From positions 2,294,001 to 2,358,000 of the forward strand of contig NZ_CP101154.1 of assembly GCF_024298905.1 (NCBI RefSeq): a DNA stretch of 64,000 nucleotides. Direction: 5' to 3'. Positions 1 through 8,837 of the stretch are shown piece after piece (positions within the stretch are counted from its first letter, which is position 1; every line of letters starts with the position of its first letter). A program made the position numbers and the translations under genes. The stretch is from Natronomonas marina. Lineage in GTDB: Archaea; Halobacteriota; Halobacteria; Halobacteriales; Haloarculaceae. A model generated the notes under the pieces. It was not told the DNA's origin. It saw nothing but the letters and a program-made list of their open reading frames with translations, and searched no databases.

Positions 1-1
1 G

Positions 2-151
2 TCGAGCAGCGAGGAGGTCCGACACGGCATCGCGGTCTGTGAGAACTGCGATGCGATCCAGCCGGTGGAAGTACGCCCGGATGGTGAACTCGAGGCGATG
101 GGGAACCCGAACTGCCGGTGTGGGAGCAACCAGTTCCGATTGGTCGAATAA
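2..151 (+). CDS. C-terminal part of a small zinc-ribbon protein (cut by window start)
   Basis: Open frame from the window edge to a TAA stop gives a 49-residue C-terminal fragment. It holds a CxxC pair (CENC) followed about 26 residues later by a CxC pair (CRCG), which is a likely treble-clef or zinc-ribbon site. The rest is short and acidic, and ends FRLVE. The start lies outside the window, so full length and function are unknown. It faces the membrane-protein gene that ends at 266, with about 115 bp of apparently empty sequence between them. Confidence 0.6.
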   Translation, partial: SSSEEVRHGIAVCENCDAIQPVEVRPDGELEAMGNPNCRCGSNQFRLVE

Positions 152-265
152 GCCGAGACCGGCTCCGACCGGTCGAACGGGCCGACCGTCGACGATTTTC
201 GAGTCCTCTCTTGCGGTGAGTTCGCCGGCGCCGCTGTCGTGTGTACGCGAGGCTCCGCGCCGACG

Positions 266-496
266 TCAGTTGTCGATCTGTATCGAAACGACGTACAGCA
301 GGGCGATACAGAGCGGTAACGCCGTCATCACGAGGACGCCCACGAGCAGGTAGCCGCCCACGGGGCCGAGGGCCAACTCCGGGGTCGGGACGGCGGCGCG
401 GCCGGGGAGCATCGGCGCCGAGAGCGCGAGTCCGCCGGCAACGCCAGCGAGGAAGGCGCCCGCGGTTCCGGTCGGGTCACGGAAGCTACTGCTCAC
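266..496 (-). CDS. Small two-helix membrane protein
   Basis: 76 residues starting at GTG (VSSSFRDPTG). Two hydrophobic segments, about residues 11-32 and 45-70, flank a Pro-rich loop. A TATA-like stretch on the minus strand at about 516-524 sits roughly 25 bp upstream of the GTG, which fits leaderless transcription and decides this start. A larger open frame in the same phase reaches 1276, but its upstream part is Arg-rich noise antisense-overlapping the gene at 526. The gene is 29 bp downstream of the membrane-protein gene at 526-1308 and probably works with it. No family recognised. Confidence 0.6.
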   Translation of the reverse strand: MSSSFRDPTGTAGAFLAGVAGGLALSAPMLPGRAAVPTPELALGPVGGYLLVGVLVMTALPLCIALLYVVSIQIDN

Positions 497-525
497 GGCG
501 ACCCTTGCGCTTGCGGGTATATAAT

Positions 526-1308
526 TCACCCGAGGGTTACCGCCGAGACGAGGACGGCGGTGCCCGACCAGAGCGTCACGACCGAGACGACGAAGACGAC
601 GGTCCGGCCGGCGTCGGTCCGCCACCGCGAGAGCCGACCGCAGACGGCGACGATCACGAGTCCGACCGCGAGGTGGGCGGCGACGAGGGCCCACCACCCG
701 GGAGCGACGCCGGCCGCCGAAAACGCCGGGCGCAGCGCCGACGCGAAGAGCCCCTCGGCGTCGGCCGCCAGCAGACGTCCGGCGGCGACGGATGCGGCCC
801 CCTCGAAGACGACGGTCACGACGGCGAACAGCCCGGAGAGCCGCAGTTCGGTGAACAGGTCCGTGACGAGGAACCCGAACGCGACGAAGCCGACCGCTGC
901 CGGTACGGCGGCGGCGACGGGCACGATGAGGACCCACACGAGGCTGCTCGCGGGCGCCCCCAGGTGGGTCACAAGCGCCACGAGGACGACGGCGGCGACC
1001 CCGACGCCCGCGGCCGCGAAGTAGCGCTCCCGGTAGTCGACCCCCCAACCGGCGGCAAGACGGCCGACGACGATCCACGAGGCGGCGGCGAACCCCGCGA
1101 CGACCGAGAGGAGCAGGCTCGCCGAGGGGGACGTTTCGAGGGCCGCGTAGACGCCGGCGCCGCTGGCGACCGTGACGGCTCCGCCCGCGACTGCCCAGGG
1201 GCCGGCCGCCGGAACCGTCCAGTGGGAGAACCCGTCTTCGACGGCGAGGCCGACGGCCGCGAGCGTTGCGAGACACGACACGACGACCGCCGGCGACGCC
1301 ACCTCCAT
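526..1308 (-). CDS. Polytopic membrane protein of unknown function
   Basis: 260 residues from ATG (MEVASPAVVV). Composition is dominated by Ala, Val, Gly and Leu, with about seven hydrophobic segments; the short loops carry the charges (for example DYRERYF and RWRTDAGR). The frame is open further upstream to 1419, but a pyrimidine-rich TATA-like element at about 1330-1340 lies some 26 bp before the ATG at 1308, and the upstream extension is charged and unlike a membrane protein. It is followed at once by another small membrane protein. The general look resembles haloarchaeal DUF63-like proteins, but I cannot assign it. Confidence 0.65.
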   Translation of the reverse strand: MEVASPAVVVSCLATLAAVGLAVEDGFSHWTVPAAGPWAVAGGAVTVASGAGVYAALETSPSASLLLSVVAGFAAASWIVVGRLAAGWGVDYRERYFAAAGVGVAAVVLVALVTHLGAPASSLVWVLIVPVAAAVPAAVGFVAFGFLVTDLFTELRLSGLFAVVTVVFEGAASVAAGRLLAADAEGLFASALRPAFSAAGVAPGWWALVAAHLAVGLVIVAVCGRLSRWRTDAGRTVVFVVSVVTLWSGTAVLVSAVTLG

Positions 1309-1462
1309 ACTCCCCGCCGCGCTCCGGGAGAGAAAAGCCCTTGCGGTCCGGACGACCGGCGACCGGCCGCGGTCCCGAGCACTCGACTCCCGGTACGAGC
1401 CCGGTTCCGCCGGAATCACGGTGGGTTCGAGACGGGCTCGCGTAGCTGATCGATGCGAGACA

Positions 1463-1468
1463 TTATAC
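1463..1468 (+). promoter_or_regulatory. TATA box of the sensor kinase gene
   Basis: TTATAC lies about 27 bp before the ATG at 1494, the spacing of an archaeal leaderless promoter. This favours ATG 1494 over the in-frame GTG at 1476, which would fall only about 10 bp from the TATA box. Confidence 0.5.
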
Positions 1469-1493
1469 TGTAGGGGTGACGAATGGTGGCACG

Positions 1494-2912
1494 ATGGGAC
1501 GCTTCGACGACTACGTGCCAGCCGGGGCGATCCTGGCGCTCGGTGGCCTCGGGGCTATCGCCGTCGCGGGGTGGTACGCCTCGACCGTGGAGACGATCGA
1601 CGGGCTGTTGCTCCTCGCGCTGGCGCCGCTGTTCGTCGCCGGTGGACTGCTGGCCTCGCTCGGCTATCGCGTCCGCTCGCTGGATGCCGGCGGGGTCCGC
1701 GTCGTGGCCTGGACCCTCGTGCCCGCCGTCGCGGTCGCCGCGGTCGGCGACCTCCTCTTGGCCCAGGAGTTCGGCATCACGCTCCCGGACTCGGTGCTGG
1801 TGGTCGCCACCATCGCGTCGGTCGGCGGCGCCGCCGGCGCAGTCGGCGGGTTCCTCGCCGCACGCCAGGAGAGCGCGGTCGCGGACGCCGAGCGGCGAGC
1901 CGACCGGGCCGAGCGGTTCGTCGAGGGCGCAAGCGGGTTCGCCGTCGTCCGACTGGACCCCGAGGGGTTCGTCGAGACCTGGAGCGAGGGCGCGGCGGCC
2001 GTCACCGGCTTCCCCGCAGACGAGGTCGTCGGGTCGCGGCTGGACGAACTGTACACCGGCGACGACGCCGACGAAGTGGTGAGGGCCCAGCTACAGCGTG
2101 CGCTCCGGACCGACGCCGTCGAACTGGAGCGGACCTTCCGCCGCAGCGACGGCGAGGAGTTCCACGGTTCGGGGACGCTCACCGCCATCGACGAGGACGG
2201 CGAGTTGCTCGGCTACCTCCTCGTGCTGTCGGATCGATCCGAGACGCGCGAACGGCTCGAACAGCTCGAGCGCCGCAACAGCCAGCTCGAGGCGTTCGCC
2301 TCGGTCGTCAGCCACGACCTCCGGAACCCGCTCAACGTCGCCATCGGCAGCATCGGGATGGCCCAGAAGAAGGATGACGACGAGTCACAGCTGGAATCCG
2401 CCGAGTCGGCCCTCGAGCGCATGGAACAGCTCATCGAGGACGTGCTCACGCTGGCCCGTCAGGGCAAGGACGTCGACGAGTTCGAGCGGGTCGAACTCGA
2501 GGAGACCGTCCAGCTTGCCTGGGGAACCATCGACCAGAAGCACGCCGACATGGAGTACGGGGAGCTGTCGGCGATCACCGCCGACGGCGAGCGGCTCCGC
2601 CGGCTGTTCGAGAACCTCTTCCGGAACGCCATCGAGCACGGCGGCGAGGACGTCGAAATCAGCGTCGGAATGCTCGACGGCGGGGAGGGATTCTTCGTCG
2701 CCGACGACGGACCGGGCATCCCGGATCACAAGCGCGACGAAATCTTCGAGGCCGGATACACCACCGGCGACGACGGGACGGGACTCGGTCTCGCAATCGT
2801 CAGGAGCATCGTCGAGGCCCACGGCTGGGAGATATCGGCGGCGAAGAGTCAGGCGGGCGGCGCGAGGTTCGAGATTCGGGGCGTCCAGACGCTGGCGGAC
2901 GTGCAGGCGTGA
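1494..2912 (+). CDS. PAS-domain sensor histidine kinase with N-terminal membrane segments
   Basis: 472 residues. The N-terminal ~120 residues contain about four hydrophobic helices. A PAS domain follows at about 140-250 (VRLDPEGFVETWSEGAAAVTGF). Then come a HisKA dimerisation helix with the H-box SVVSHDLRNPLN (phospho-acceptor His274) and a HATPase domain with the N-box (NLFRNAIEHG), G1 (DDGPGIP) and G2 (GTGLGLAIV) motifs. It should autophosphorylate and pass phosphate to a response regulator, but no regulator is adjacent. This is typical of haloarchaeal orphan kinases. The signal is unknown. An in-frame GTG at 1476 would add six residues. Confidence 0.9.
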   Translation: MGRFDDYVPAGAILALGGLGAIAVAGWYASTVETIDGLLLLALAPLFVAGGLLASLGYRVRSLDAGGVRVVAWTLVPAVAVAAVGDLLLAQEFGITLPDSVLVVATIASVGGAAGAVGGFLAARQESAVADAERRADRAERFVEGASGFAVVRLDPEGFVETWSEGAAAVTGFPADEVVGSRLDELYTGDDADEVVRAQLQRALRTDAVELERTFRRSDGEEFHGSGTLTAIDEDGELLGYLLVLSDRSETRERLEQLERRNSQLEAFASVVSHDLRNPLNVAIGSIGMAQKKDDDESQLESAESALERMEQLIEDVLTLARQGKDVDEFERVELEETVQLAWGTIDQKHADMEYGELSAITADGERLRRLFENLFRNAIEHGGEDVEISVGMLDGGEGFFVADDGPGIPDHKRDEIFEAGYTTGDDGTGLGLAIVRSIVEAHGWEISAAKSQAGGARFEIRGVQTLADVQA

Positions 2913-2919
2913 CCACCCC

Positions 2920-3060
2920 TCAGCCGACGGGGGTCGGCTCGTCGGCCTGAAGCCAGGCGTCCTCGTTTTCGGTGTCGTAGATGATGAGGCCGCCGTCCTC
3001 CAGGCGGACCTCGCGGATGGCCGGTTCGTCGTCAGTGGGTCGGTCGTTCCGTAGGCTCAT
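2920..3060 (-). CDS. Haloarchaeal microprotein (DUF7331-like)
   Basis: 46 residues beginning MSLRNDRPTDDEPAIREV and ending ADEPTPVG. It is very acidic, with a short beta-hairpin-like centre (EDGGLIIYDTENEDAW). The pattern of a short strand, IYD, an Asn-rich turn and AW resembles the small DUF7331 family of haloarchaea; I recall this family only loosely. It is convergent with the sensor kinase, whose stop is 7 bp away. Function unknown. Confidence 0.6.
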   Translation of the reverse strand: MSLRNDRPTDDEPAIREVRLEDGGLIIYDTENEDAWLQADEPTPVG

Positions 3061-3395
3061 ACCCGTCGCTACCCCGAGGGGCTACTTCATACTTCGCCGG
3101 ATTCGGTCTAGGGTCTCACCCAAATTCGGGACGCCACCCGGCCCCAGCGGTCGGCGAGAGCGTTCGGTTCGGCGAAAACTTTTATATCGGTGGCTATCCC
3201 TCGTCAAAGGAACTGCGGTCGTACCACCTCGGCGGTCGTCCGTTAGCCTGTTGGGGGGCTCTCGTCGCGGAGGGGGACGGAACCGTAGGGGGGAGACATG
3301 TACACGACTGGTTCGATCCGTGGCGGCCGGCCGGCGGTATCGGGGCGTACGCAAGTGACTGGAGCCTTCGCGTCGGGGCGGGGGTCCTCGGGCAG
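3061..3395. other. 335-bp intergenic region with one clear TATA box
   Basis: Divergent region between the microprotein (minus) and the protease (plus). It holds TTTATATC at 3181-3188, an A-rich stretch before it, and a possible 36-codon leader ORF (3298-3408). No hairpin or repeat stands out. If 3181-3188 drives the protease, its mRNA has a leader of about 185 nt, unusual in a window where most genes look leaderless. Confidence 0.5.
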
Positions 3396-3408
3396 GTGGA
3401 CACCGTGA
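3298..3408 (+). CDS. Possible leader peptide upstream of the protease
   Basis: A 36-codon ORF (MYTTGSIRGG...) starts at an ATG preceded by a purine-rich, SD-like GGGGGGAGA and ends with a TGA that overlaps the GTG at 3405 as GTGA. This coupling geometry would allow reinitiation at the protease. The peptide has no recognisable family and could be chance, since GC-rich DNA leaves many frames open. Confidence 0.25.
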   Translation: MYTTGSIRGGRPAVSGRTQVTGAFASGRGSSGRWTP

Positions 3409-6278
3409 CGGCGCGCGGCCGACGGCGGCGGGTCCTCCTCGCCGTGGGCCTCTTCGTCGCCGCGGTCGCCGTCCTCGTGGCCGCGACGGGCGGCGTCGCC
3501 GCCACGCCCGACGCGGGTGCGACCAACGACACCGTCGGTACCGAGTCCGTCCAGGGCGCGGACGACCGGACCCGGGTGGACCCGACGACGGCGTGGCCGC
3601 GGCGGGCGACCGGCCACGTCTTCATGGAGTACCCCAACGGGAACACTGGCGTCTGCTCGGCGGCGACCATCTCCGAGACGGTCATCCTGACGGCGGCCCA
3701 CTGCGTCTACAACTCCACCACGAACGAGTGGGCCAACGAGACGCTGGTCTTCCGGCCGGCGCGGCACAACGCCTCGACGGCGCCGTACGGCTCCGCCGAC
3801 TGGACCCACATCGTGACGTACAAGAACTGGACCGACAGCGGCAACAACGACTACGACGTCGCCATCGTCCAGCTCGACCGGCCGATCGGCAAGGTCGTCG
3901 GCTACATGGGCCGGGTGGCCGCCCCCTCGAACCACCCGCTGTACTCGGGGTGGGTGAACCTCAACCAGTATCCGGCCGACAAGCCCTTCGGGACGATGTG
4001 GTTCGACTCCAACAAGACGGGCACCTCCCTCACGGGCGACGGCAAGCACATCAGGCACAACGCCGACACCGCCGGCGGGTCCAGCGGGAGCGCCCTCTAC
4101 AAGTACTACTCCGGGAACGGCGGCTGTCCCCCGTGGGCGTCCTGTCCCGGTCGGTACACCGCGGGCGTCCACACCTACGCCGGCAACTTCGCCAACCGGC
4201 TCACCCCCTCGAAGTTCGCGGACATCGAGTACTGGATGAACACCGTCGTCGACGAGAGCCTGGTCGACGATAACGCCGACCTGGTCGACGACGGCCCCCG
4301 GTGGACCGACCTCGACGACTCGACGGTCTCGCCCGGCGGCAGCGTCGGCGTCAGTCACGACGTCCGCAACATCGGCACCTCGCGGGTCTCCAACAGCCGC
4401 GCCTCGGGGTCGGGAGCCGACTTCACCGTCGAGTACTACCTCTCGACCCTCGACGACGGCGTCGACAGCTTCGACACGAAGGTCGACGAGCGGACCGTCT
4501 CCGCCGACGTCGCTCCGTTCGACTACGCGAACGTCGACACGGACGTCGACATTCCCTCCGATACGATCGAGGACGACTACTACGTCTGCTACGAGATAGA
4601 CGCCGACGCCGAGGTCACGGAGTTCGACACCGACAACAACGACGCCTGCACCGACGAGCAGGTCACCGTCTCCTCGACGACGACCGAGGCGGTCGAGACC
4701 GACGGCGCCACCGTCTACGTCGGCTCCAACGACACCAGCCTGTACGCGGTCGACGCCGACACCGGCCAGGCGGCCTGGACGTTCACGGAACCGGCCGGGC
4801 AGGTCATCGGGTCGCCGACCGTCGTCGACGGGACGGTCTACGTCGGCACCGGCGTCGCCGAAACCGACACTCCCGGGGCGCTGTACGCCATCGACGCCGA
4901 CACCGGCGACAAGGAGTGGGAGTTCACGGTGACGGACCGGGTCTTCACCTCCTCGCCGACCGTCGTCGACGGAACGATTTACCTCGGCGGCACCGAGGCC
5001 AACGAGAGCCAGAGCCTCGGCGAGGGGAACGGCGAACTGTACGCCGTCGACGCAGCGACCGGACAGAAGCAGTGGGAGTACACCGACACCAGGGGCGCCG
5101 TCATCAGTTCGCCCAACGTCGACGACGGCACCGTCTACGTCGGCTCCTTCAACGCGACCGCCCAGAACGGAACGCTACACGCCGTCGACGCCGGCACGGG
5201 CCAACAGGAGTGGGTCTACAGTGGCCCCAACTCGTTCGTCTTCTCGTCGCCGACGGTCCACGACGGCACGGTGTACGTCGCCTCCGACGGCGTCTACGCC
5301 GTCGACGCGGCCACCGGCGCCGAGGAGTGGTCCTTCGTCGACGTCTCCTTCATCGACTCCTCGCCGACGGTCGCCAACGGCTCGGTGTTCGTCGGCACAT
5401 GGGACGAAACGGTCTACGCCTTCGACGCCGCCACCGGCACGCCCGAGTGGAGCTTCCACGAGCCGAGCGGTATCGTCAGTTCCTCGCCCACCTACTCGAA
5501 CGGCACCGTCTACGTCGGCTCCGACGACACGGCGCTGTACGCCGTCGACGCGGCGTCGGGCACCCAGGAGTGGCGGTTCAACGGGTCGACCGACTACGTC
5601 CGCTCGTCACCGACCGTCCGGGACGGAACCGTCTTCGTCGGCTCCAACGACGGCAACCTCTACGCCGTCGACGCCTCGTCCGGTCAGGAGGCCTGGAGTT
5701 ACTCGGGGGTCGGCGAGATCGGCGTCTCCTCGCCCACCGTCGTCGCGGACCCAGCCGGCGGCGACAGCGTCGGCACGCGGGTGGCACTCCGGACGCTCGG
5801 CCACCACAACGAGTCGACGACCGACGGCGGCACGCAGGTGGACAAGTCCCAGCTGACCTACCTCCAGCAGGTCGCAAAGAGCCCGTGGGCGACGCCGCCG
5901 ACGGGGAACGTCGACCCCGTCGACCCGCCGCCCTTTGCGCCCTTCTCGGGGACGGCCACCCGCGGCATCGCCATCGACGAGAACGGCAACGTCCAGACGT
6001 TCCAGTTGCCGGGCCAGCGAATCACCGCCGCCGCCCCCGGCGACGAGGGCCTGCTGGAGAACCGCGACGCCATCGCCGACGACGGCAGCACGGACCGCAG
6101 CGGCACCACTGGCTTCGTGGGACTCGGCGTCCCCCAGTACGCCAACGACGACGGCGTCGTCGACAACGACGGCCTGCGGACCGCCGTCGACGACTGGCGC
6201 GTCCAGAACACCTCGACGGTCACGCTCCGGGACACCGTCGACGTCTGGCGGACGGGCGAGACCGTCACCGTCGGGTGA
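3396..6278 (+). CDS. Secreted trypsin-like serine protease with CARDB-like and PQQ-propeller domains
   Basis: 960 residues. The N-terminus has an Arg-rich patch then a hydrophobic stretch (about residues 12-35), so it is a Sec or Tat export signal. A chymotrypsin-fold S1 domain follows, with the triad readable as His102 (TAAHC), Asp154 (NDYDVAIV) and Ser230 (GGSSGSA). Residues about 290-430 look like a CARDB or Ig-like module with spaced acidic turns. Residues about 440-790 form seven to nine PQQ/WD-like blades (VYVGS...LYAVDA.TG...W.F). The C-terminal ~150 residues include a short dockerin-like acidic segment. The substrate is unknown. The start is GTG 3396; GTG 3405 is a close alternative. 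Protease-propeller fusions are rare enough to note. Confidence 0.85.
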   Translation: MDTVTARGRRRRVLLAVGLFVAAVAVLVAATGGVAATPDAGATNDTVGTESVQGADDRTRVDPTTAWPRRATGHVFMEYPNGNTGVCSAATISETVILTAAHCVYNSTTNEWANETLVFRPARHNASTAPYGSADWTHIVTYKNWTDSGNNDYDVAIVQLDRPIGKVVGYMGRVAAPSNHPLYSGWVNLNQYPADKPFGTMWFDSNKTGTSLTGDGKHIRHNADTAGGSSGSALYKYYSGNGGCPPWASCPGRYTAGVHTYAGNFANRLTPSKFADIEYWMNTVVDESLVDDNADLVDDGPRWTDLDDSTVSPGGSVGVSHDVRNIGTSRVSNSRASGSGADFTVEYYLSTLDDGVDSFDTKVDERTVSADVAPFDYANVDTDVDIPSDTIEDDYYVCYEIDADAEVTEFDTDNNDACTDEQVTVSSTTTEAVETDGATVYVGSNDTSLYAVDADTGQAAWTFTEPAGQVIGSPTVVDGTVYVGTGVAETDTPGALYAIDADTGDKEWEFTVTDRVFTSSPTVVDGTIYLGGTEANESQSLGEGNGELYAVDAATGQKQWEYTDTRGAVISSPNVDDGTVYVGSFNATAQNGTLHAVDAGTGQQEWVYSGPNSFVFSSPTVHDGTVYVASDGVYAVDAATGAEEWSFVDVSFIDSSPTVANGSVFVGTWDETVYAFDAATGTPEWSFHEPSGIVSSSPTYSNGTVYVGSDDTALYAVDAASGTQEWRFNGSTDYVRSSPTVRDGTVFVGSNDGNLYAVDASSGQEAWSYSGVGEIGVSSPTVVADPAGGDSVGTRVALRTLGHHNESTTDGGTQVDKSQLTYLQQVAKSPWATPPTGNVDPVDPPPFAPFSGTATRGIAIDENGNVQTFQLPGQRITAAAPGDEGLLENRDAIADDGSTDRSGTTGFVGLGVPQYANDDGVVDNDGLRTAVDDWRVQNTSTVTLRDTVDVWRTGETVTVG

Positions 6279-6282
6279 GCGC

Positions 6283-6699
6283 CTAGGGACCGTCGATTCC
6301 GGTCCCGAGTCCGACGTGTCGCCACCGCTGGAGAAGGTAGACGAACGTGACGAAGAACGGCGAAAGCAGGAGGTGGGCCAGCACGTACGCCCACCAGACG
6401 GGCCGCCAGTCGGCATCGGCCGCTCGCAGACGCTTTGCCTCGACGCGATAGGCGAAAAGCGAGAGCAGCGAACAGACTATCGTGCCGAAGACGGCCGCGA
6501 ATCCGACGAGACGGAGCGGTTCGGGCCGCCCGGCCGCGATGAGGACCACGACCGAACCACCGAACGCGAGCGTTCCGACGGCCGCGAGATGCCAGCGGCT
6601 CTCGAACGGGACCGCCTTCGGATCCTCGGGGCGTCGTCGAGAGGAATGTCCCCGCCCGTCGACGCCCCGCGACTGACTGCCGTTTGCGCCCTCGGTCAC
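6283..6699 (-). CDS. Small membrane protein, three to four helices
   Basis: 138 residues. A charged, disordered N-terminus (about 35 residues) is followed by hydrophobic segments at about 38-56, 61-82 and 103-123. The last soluble piece, LQRWRHVGLGTGIDGP, is short. It converges on the protease with a 4-bp gap. No family recognised; similar hypothetical membrane proteins are common in haloarchaea. Confidence 0.6.
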   Translation of the reverse strand: MTEGANGSQSRGVDGRGHSSRRRPEDPKAVPFESRWHLAAVGTLAFGGSVVVLIAAGRPEPLRLVGFAAVFGTIVCSLLSLFAYRVEAKRLRAADADWRPVWWAYVLAHLLLSPFFVTFVYLLQRWRHVGLGTGIDGP

Positions 6700-6905
6700 G
6701 ACGTGTATTCATTGCTCTAATTACTTCATTTTAACTATTATTGGTCGAGATATTACTTCGGTAGGTCCGTCGGGTGGCCGGTATTCCCTCCCGTTTCCCG
6801 GGCGACCCGGTGAGGGTGGTGCCCGAATCGCTGATTCGAGGCGAGGATTCGACGTGAACTCGCCGACTGAAGAGGTTTCGTACAGGCCTTGAACCTGAGT
6901 GAGTA

Positions 6906-6979
6906 AGCCAGGGGTGGGATTTGAACCCACGAACTCCCGATTACAAGTCGGGTGCTTGAACCGCCCAAGCTCCCCTGGC
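6906..6979 (-). tRNA. tRNA-Thr (TGT anticodon)
   Basis: Full cloverleaf on the minus strand. The acceptor stem GCCAGGG pairs with CCCTGGC, the anticodon stem is CCCGA/TCGGG around a CTTGTAA loop (anticodon TGT), and the T arm is GTGGG TTCAAAT CCCAC. The discriminator is U, as usual for archaeal tRNA-Thr. No intron; CCA is not encoded. Downstream (lower coordinates) lies about 200 bp of non-coding sequence with a small CGAATC/GATTCG hairpin. Confidence 0.93.
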
Positions 6980-6990
6980 GCGTTCGGGGC

Positions 6991-7506
6991 TTAGCCGTCG
7001 TCCGTTGTGAGGCTATCGCTTTCGAGCGACTTCTCGAGTTCGACCCGGTGTGGGGTGTAGCCGTGCCGGCGGTAGAACCGGCGGGCGGCGTCGTTGTCGG
7101 CCATCGCCTCCAGGCCGACGGCGTCGACGCCGTACTCGCCGAGAGTCGCTTCGGCGGCCGCAAGCAGCGCGCTGCCGACGCCCTCGTCGCGGTCGCCCTC
7201 GCGGACGTAGACGTTGTGGACGACCCCGCGGGCGACCTCCTGGGTGTAGCTCTCGGATTCGAGGCCGAACGTGACGAAGCCGACGACCGCACCGCCGTCC
7301 GTTCGGCGGGCGACGAGGGTGGTGTCGGTGACGACGTGCTGGAGCATCGTCTCGTGGATGCGGTCGCGGTTCTCGGCGGCCAGCAGATGCGACCCGTGGC
7401 GTCGCTGGTCGGCCGCCAGTTCGACCCACAGGTCCGCCATCGCGTCGGCGGCGTCCGTGTCTGCGGCCTCGATGACGTAGCCGGGCGGGGCGTCGGGCAC
7501 GGTCAC
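6991..7506 (-). CDS. GNAT-family N-acetyltransferase
   Basis: 171 residues. It has the GNAT fold pattern: a beta4-type strand (VVHNVYVRE), the acetyl-CoA pyrophosphate-binding stretch (RDEGVGSALLAAAEA), and the C-terminal DNDAARRFYRRHGY signature of motif B. The acceptor is unknown (protein, amino acid or small amine). Its GTG start overlaps the TGA stop of pgk (GTGA), so it is probably translated by coupling in a pgk operon. A second GTG six bases downstream is also possible. Confidence 0.85.
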   Translation of the reverse strand: MTVPDAPPGYVIEAADTDAADAMADLWVELAADQRRHGSHLLAAENRDRIHETMLQHVVTDTTLVARRTDGGAVVGFVTFGLESESYTQEVARGVVHNVYVREGDRDEGVGSALLAAAEATLGEYGVDAVGLEAMADNDAARRFYRRHGYTPHRVELEKSLESDSLTTDDG

Positions 7507-8687
7507 ACCCGGAGCGCCTCGACGCCCGCCAGCGTCTCCCCCGAAAGCATCCGGAGGGCGGCGCCGCCGCCGGTCGAGACGTGGTCGAATCCCTCGACGC
7601 CGAGCTTTCGCATCGCCGCGGCCGTGTCGCCGCCGCCGACGATGCTCATCTCGGCCCGGGTGGCGGCCCCGTACAGTTCGCGGGTGCCGAACTCGAAGCG
7701 TTCGTCCTCGAAGACGCCCGGCGGGCCGTTGAGGATGGCCGTCCCGGCGTCCTCGAGGATGTCGGCGTAGGCGGCCAGCGTCCGGGCGCCGATGTCCATG
7801 GCGGGTTCCTCGGCCGGCAGGTCGTCGAGGTCGACCTCGACGCGCTCGCCGTCCCGCTCGACGGCGATGTCCCTGGGCATGTAGATTCGGTGGCTGAAGT
7901 CGTCCAGCAGGTCGCCGGCGGCCTTGACCGCCTTGTGGCTCCGCTCGTTGACGACGCCGGCGGAGGCCGCCCCCAGCGAGACGCCGTCGGCGAGCAGGAA
8001 GGCGTTGCCGACGATGCCCGCCGTCAGCACCGAATCCGCCAGCCCGCGCTCCAGCACCGACCGGGCGACGTCGATTGAGTCTTCGACCTTCGCGCCGCCG
8101 AGGACGTACACGCGCGGTTCCGGGCTCTCCTCGATGTTTCCGAGGACGTCCAGTTCCCGCTCCATGACGCGGCCGGCGTAGGCGTCCAGCGCCGTCGGGA
8201 AGCCGACGATAGAGGGCTGGCTCCGGTGGGCGGCGGCGAAGGCGTCGTTGACGTAGGCGTCCAGGGCGGGCGCGAGCCGCGAGACGAGGAACGTCTCGGC
8301 GGCCACGTCGGGTTCGAAGGACATGTACTCCTCCGAGTAAAAGCGGGTGTTCTCCAGGAGGACCGCCTCGCCGTCCTCGAGTGCGGCCACGCTATCGCGG
8401 GCCGCCGCAGTGAAGGTCGCATCACAGTAGCCGACCGGCGCGTCCAGCAGGTCGTCGAGCCGATCGGCGTGCGCCGAGAGGTCGCTGAACTCGTCGCCGC
8501 CGGGGCGGCCCTGGTGGGCGAGCAGCGCCACACGCGCCCCGAGTCCGCAGCACTCGTCGATCGTATCGACGTGCGCCCGGAGCCGTGCGTCGTCCGCCAG
8601 CCCGTCCCTGCCCAGCGGGCTGTTGATGTCGACGCGCACGCCGAGTGCGGCCCCCTCGGCGTCCAGGTCGTCGAGGGTCCGGATCAT
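7503..8687 (-). CDS. pgk: Phosphoglycerate kinase
   Basis: 394 residues. It converts 1,3-bisphosphoglycerate and ADP to 3-phosphoglycerate and ATP, and runs in reverse for gluconeogenesis. Family signatures are present: the N-terminal substrate-binding stretch VRVDINSPLG, the ALLAHQGRPGG loop, ENTRF, NDAFAAAHRSQPSI, VLGGAKVEDS, NGPPGVFE, and the nucleotide-binding end GGGDTAAAM...STGGGAAL. The frame is open 53 codons upstream, but homologues start near MIRTLDDL, so ATG 8687 is chosen. It is the first gene of a pgk-GNAT operon. Confidence 0.95.
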   Translation of the reverse strand: MIRTLDDLDAEGAALGVRVDINSPLGRDGLADDARLRAHVDTIDECCGLGARVALLAHQGRPGGDEFSDLSAHADRLDDLLDAPVGYCDATFTAAARDSVAALEDGEAVLLENTRFYSEEYMSFEPDVAAETFLVSRLAPALDAYVNDAFAAAHRSQPSIVGFPTALDAYAGRVMERELDVLGNIEESPEPRVYVLGGAKVEDSIDVARSVLERGLADSVLTAGIVGNAFLLADGVSLGAASAGVVNERSHKAVKAAGDLLDDFSHRIYMPRDIAVERDGERVEVDLDDLPAEEPAMDIGARTLAAYADILEDAGTAILNGPPGVFEDERFEFGTRELYGAATRAEMSIVGGGDTAAAMRKLGVEGFDHVSTGGGAALRMLSGETLAGVEALRV

Positions 8688-8824
8688 ACTCTGAGGTCCC
8701 CCGGCTGGGGCAAAGGCGTTACGTTCCCCGTCGCCCCGGCAGTCCCCACCGTGGTCGACCGACTCGTTCCGTTCGCTGTGGGTCCCACCAGGGTCAAACC
8801 GATCGCCGATGCACGTTCGAAAAA

Positions 8825-8837
8825 CCGGCAATGCCGG
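8825..8837. promoter_or_regulatory. Palindrome upstream of the Liv operon
   Basis: CCGGCAATGCCGG is a perfect 6-bp inverted repeat around one base. It lies about 40 bp before the TATA-like CTTTTAC at 8876-8882, which in turn is 36-42 bp before the permease ATG. It is a plausible activator or repressor site, shown by position and symmetry only. Confidence 0.35.

Noticed and set aside
6720-6905. Hairpin CGAATC-GCT-GATTCG beside tRNA-Thr as another tRNA-end repeat
   Set aside because: It has a 3-nt-loop hairpin like the other loci but no copy of the tRNA-Thr sequence, so the link is too weak.
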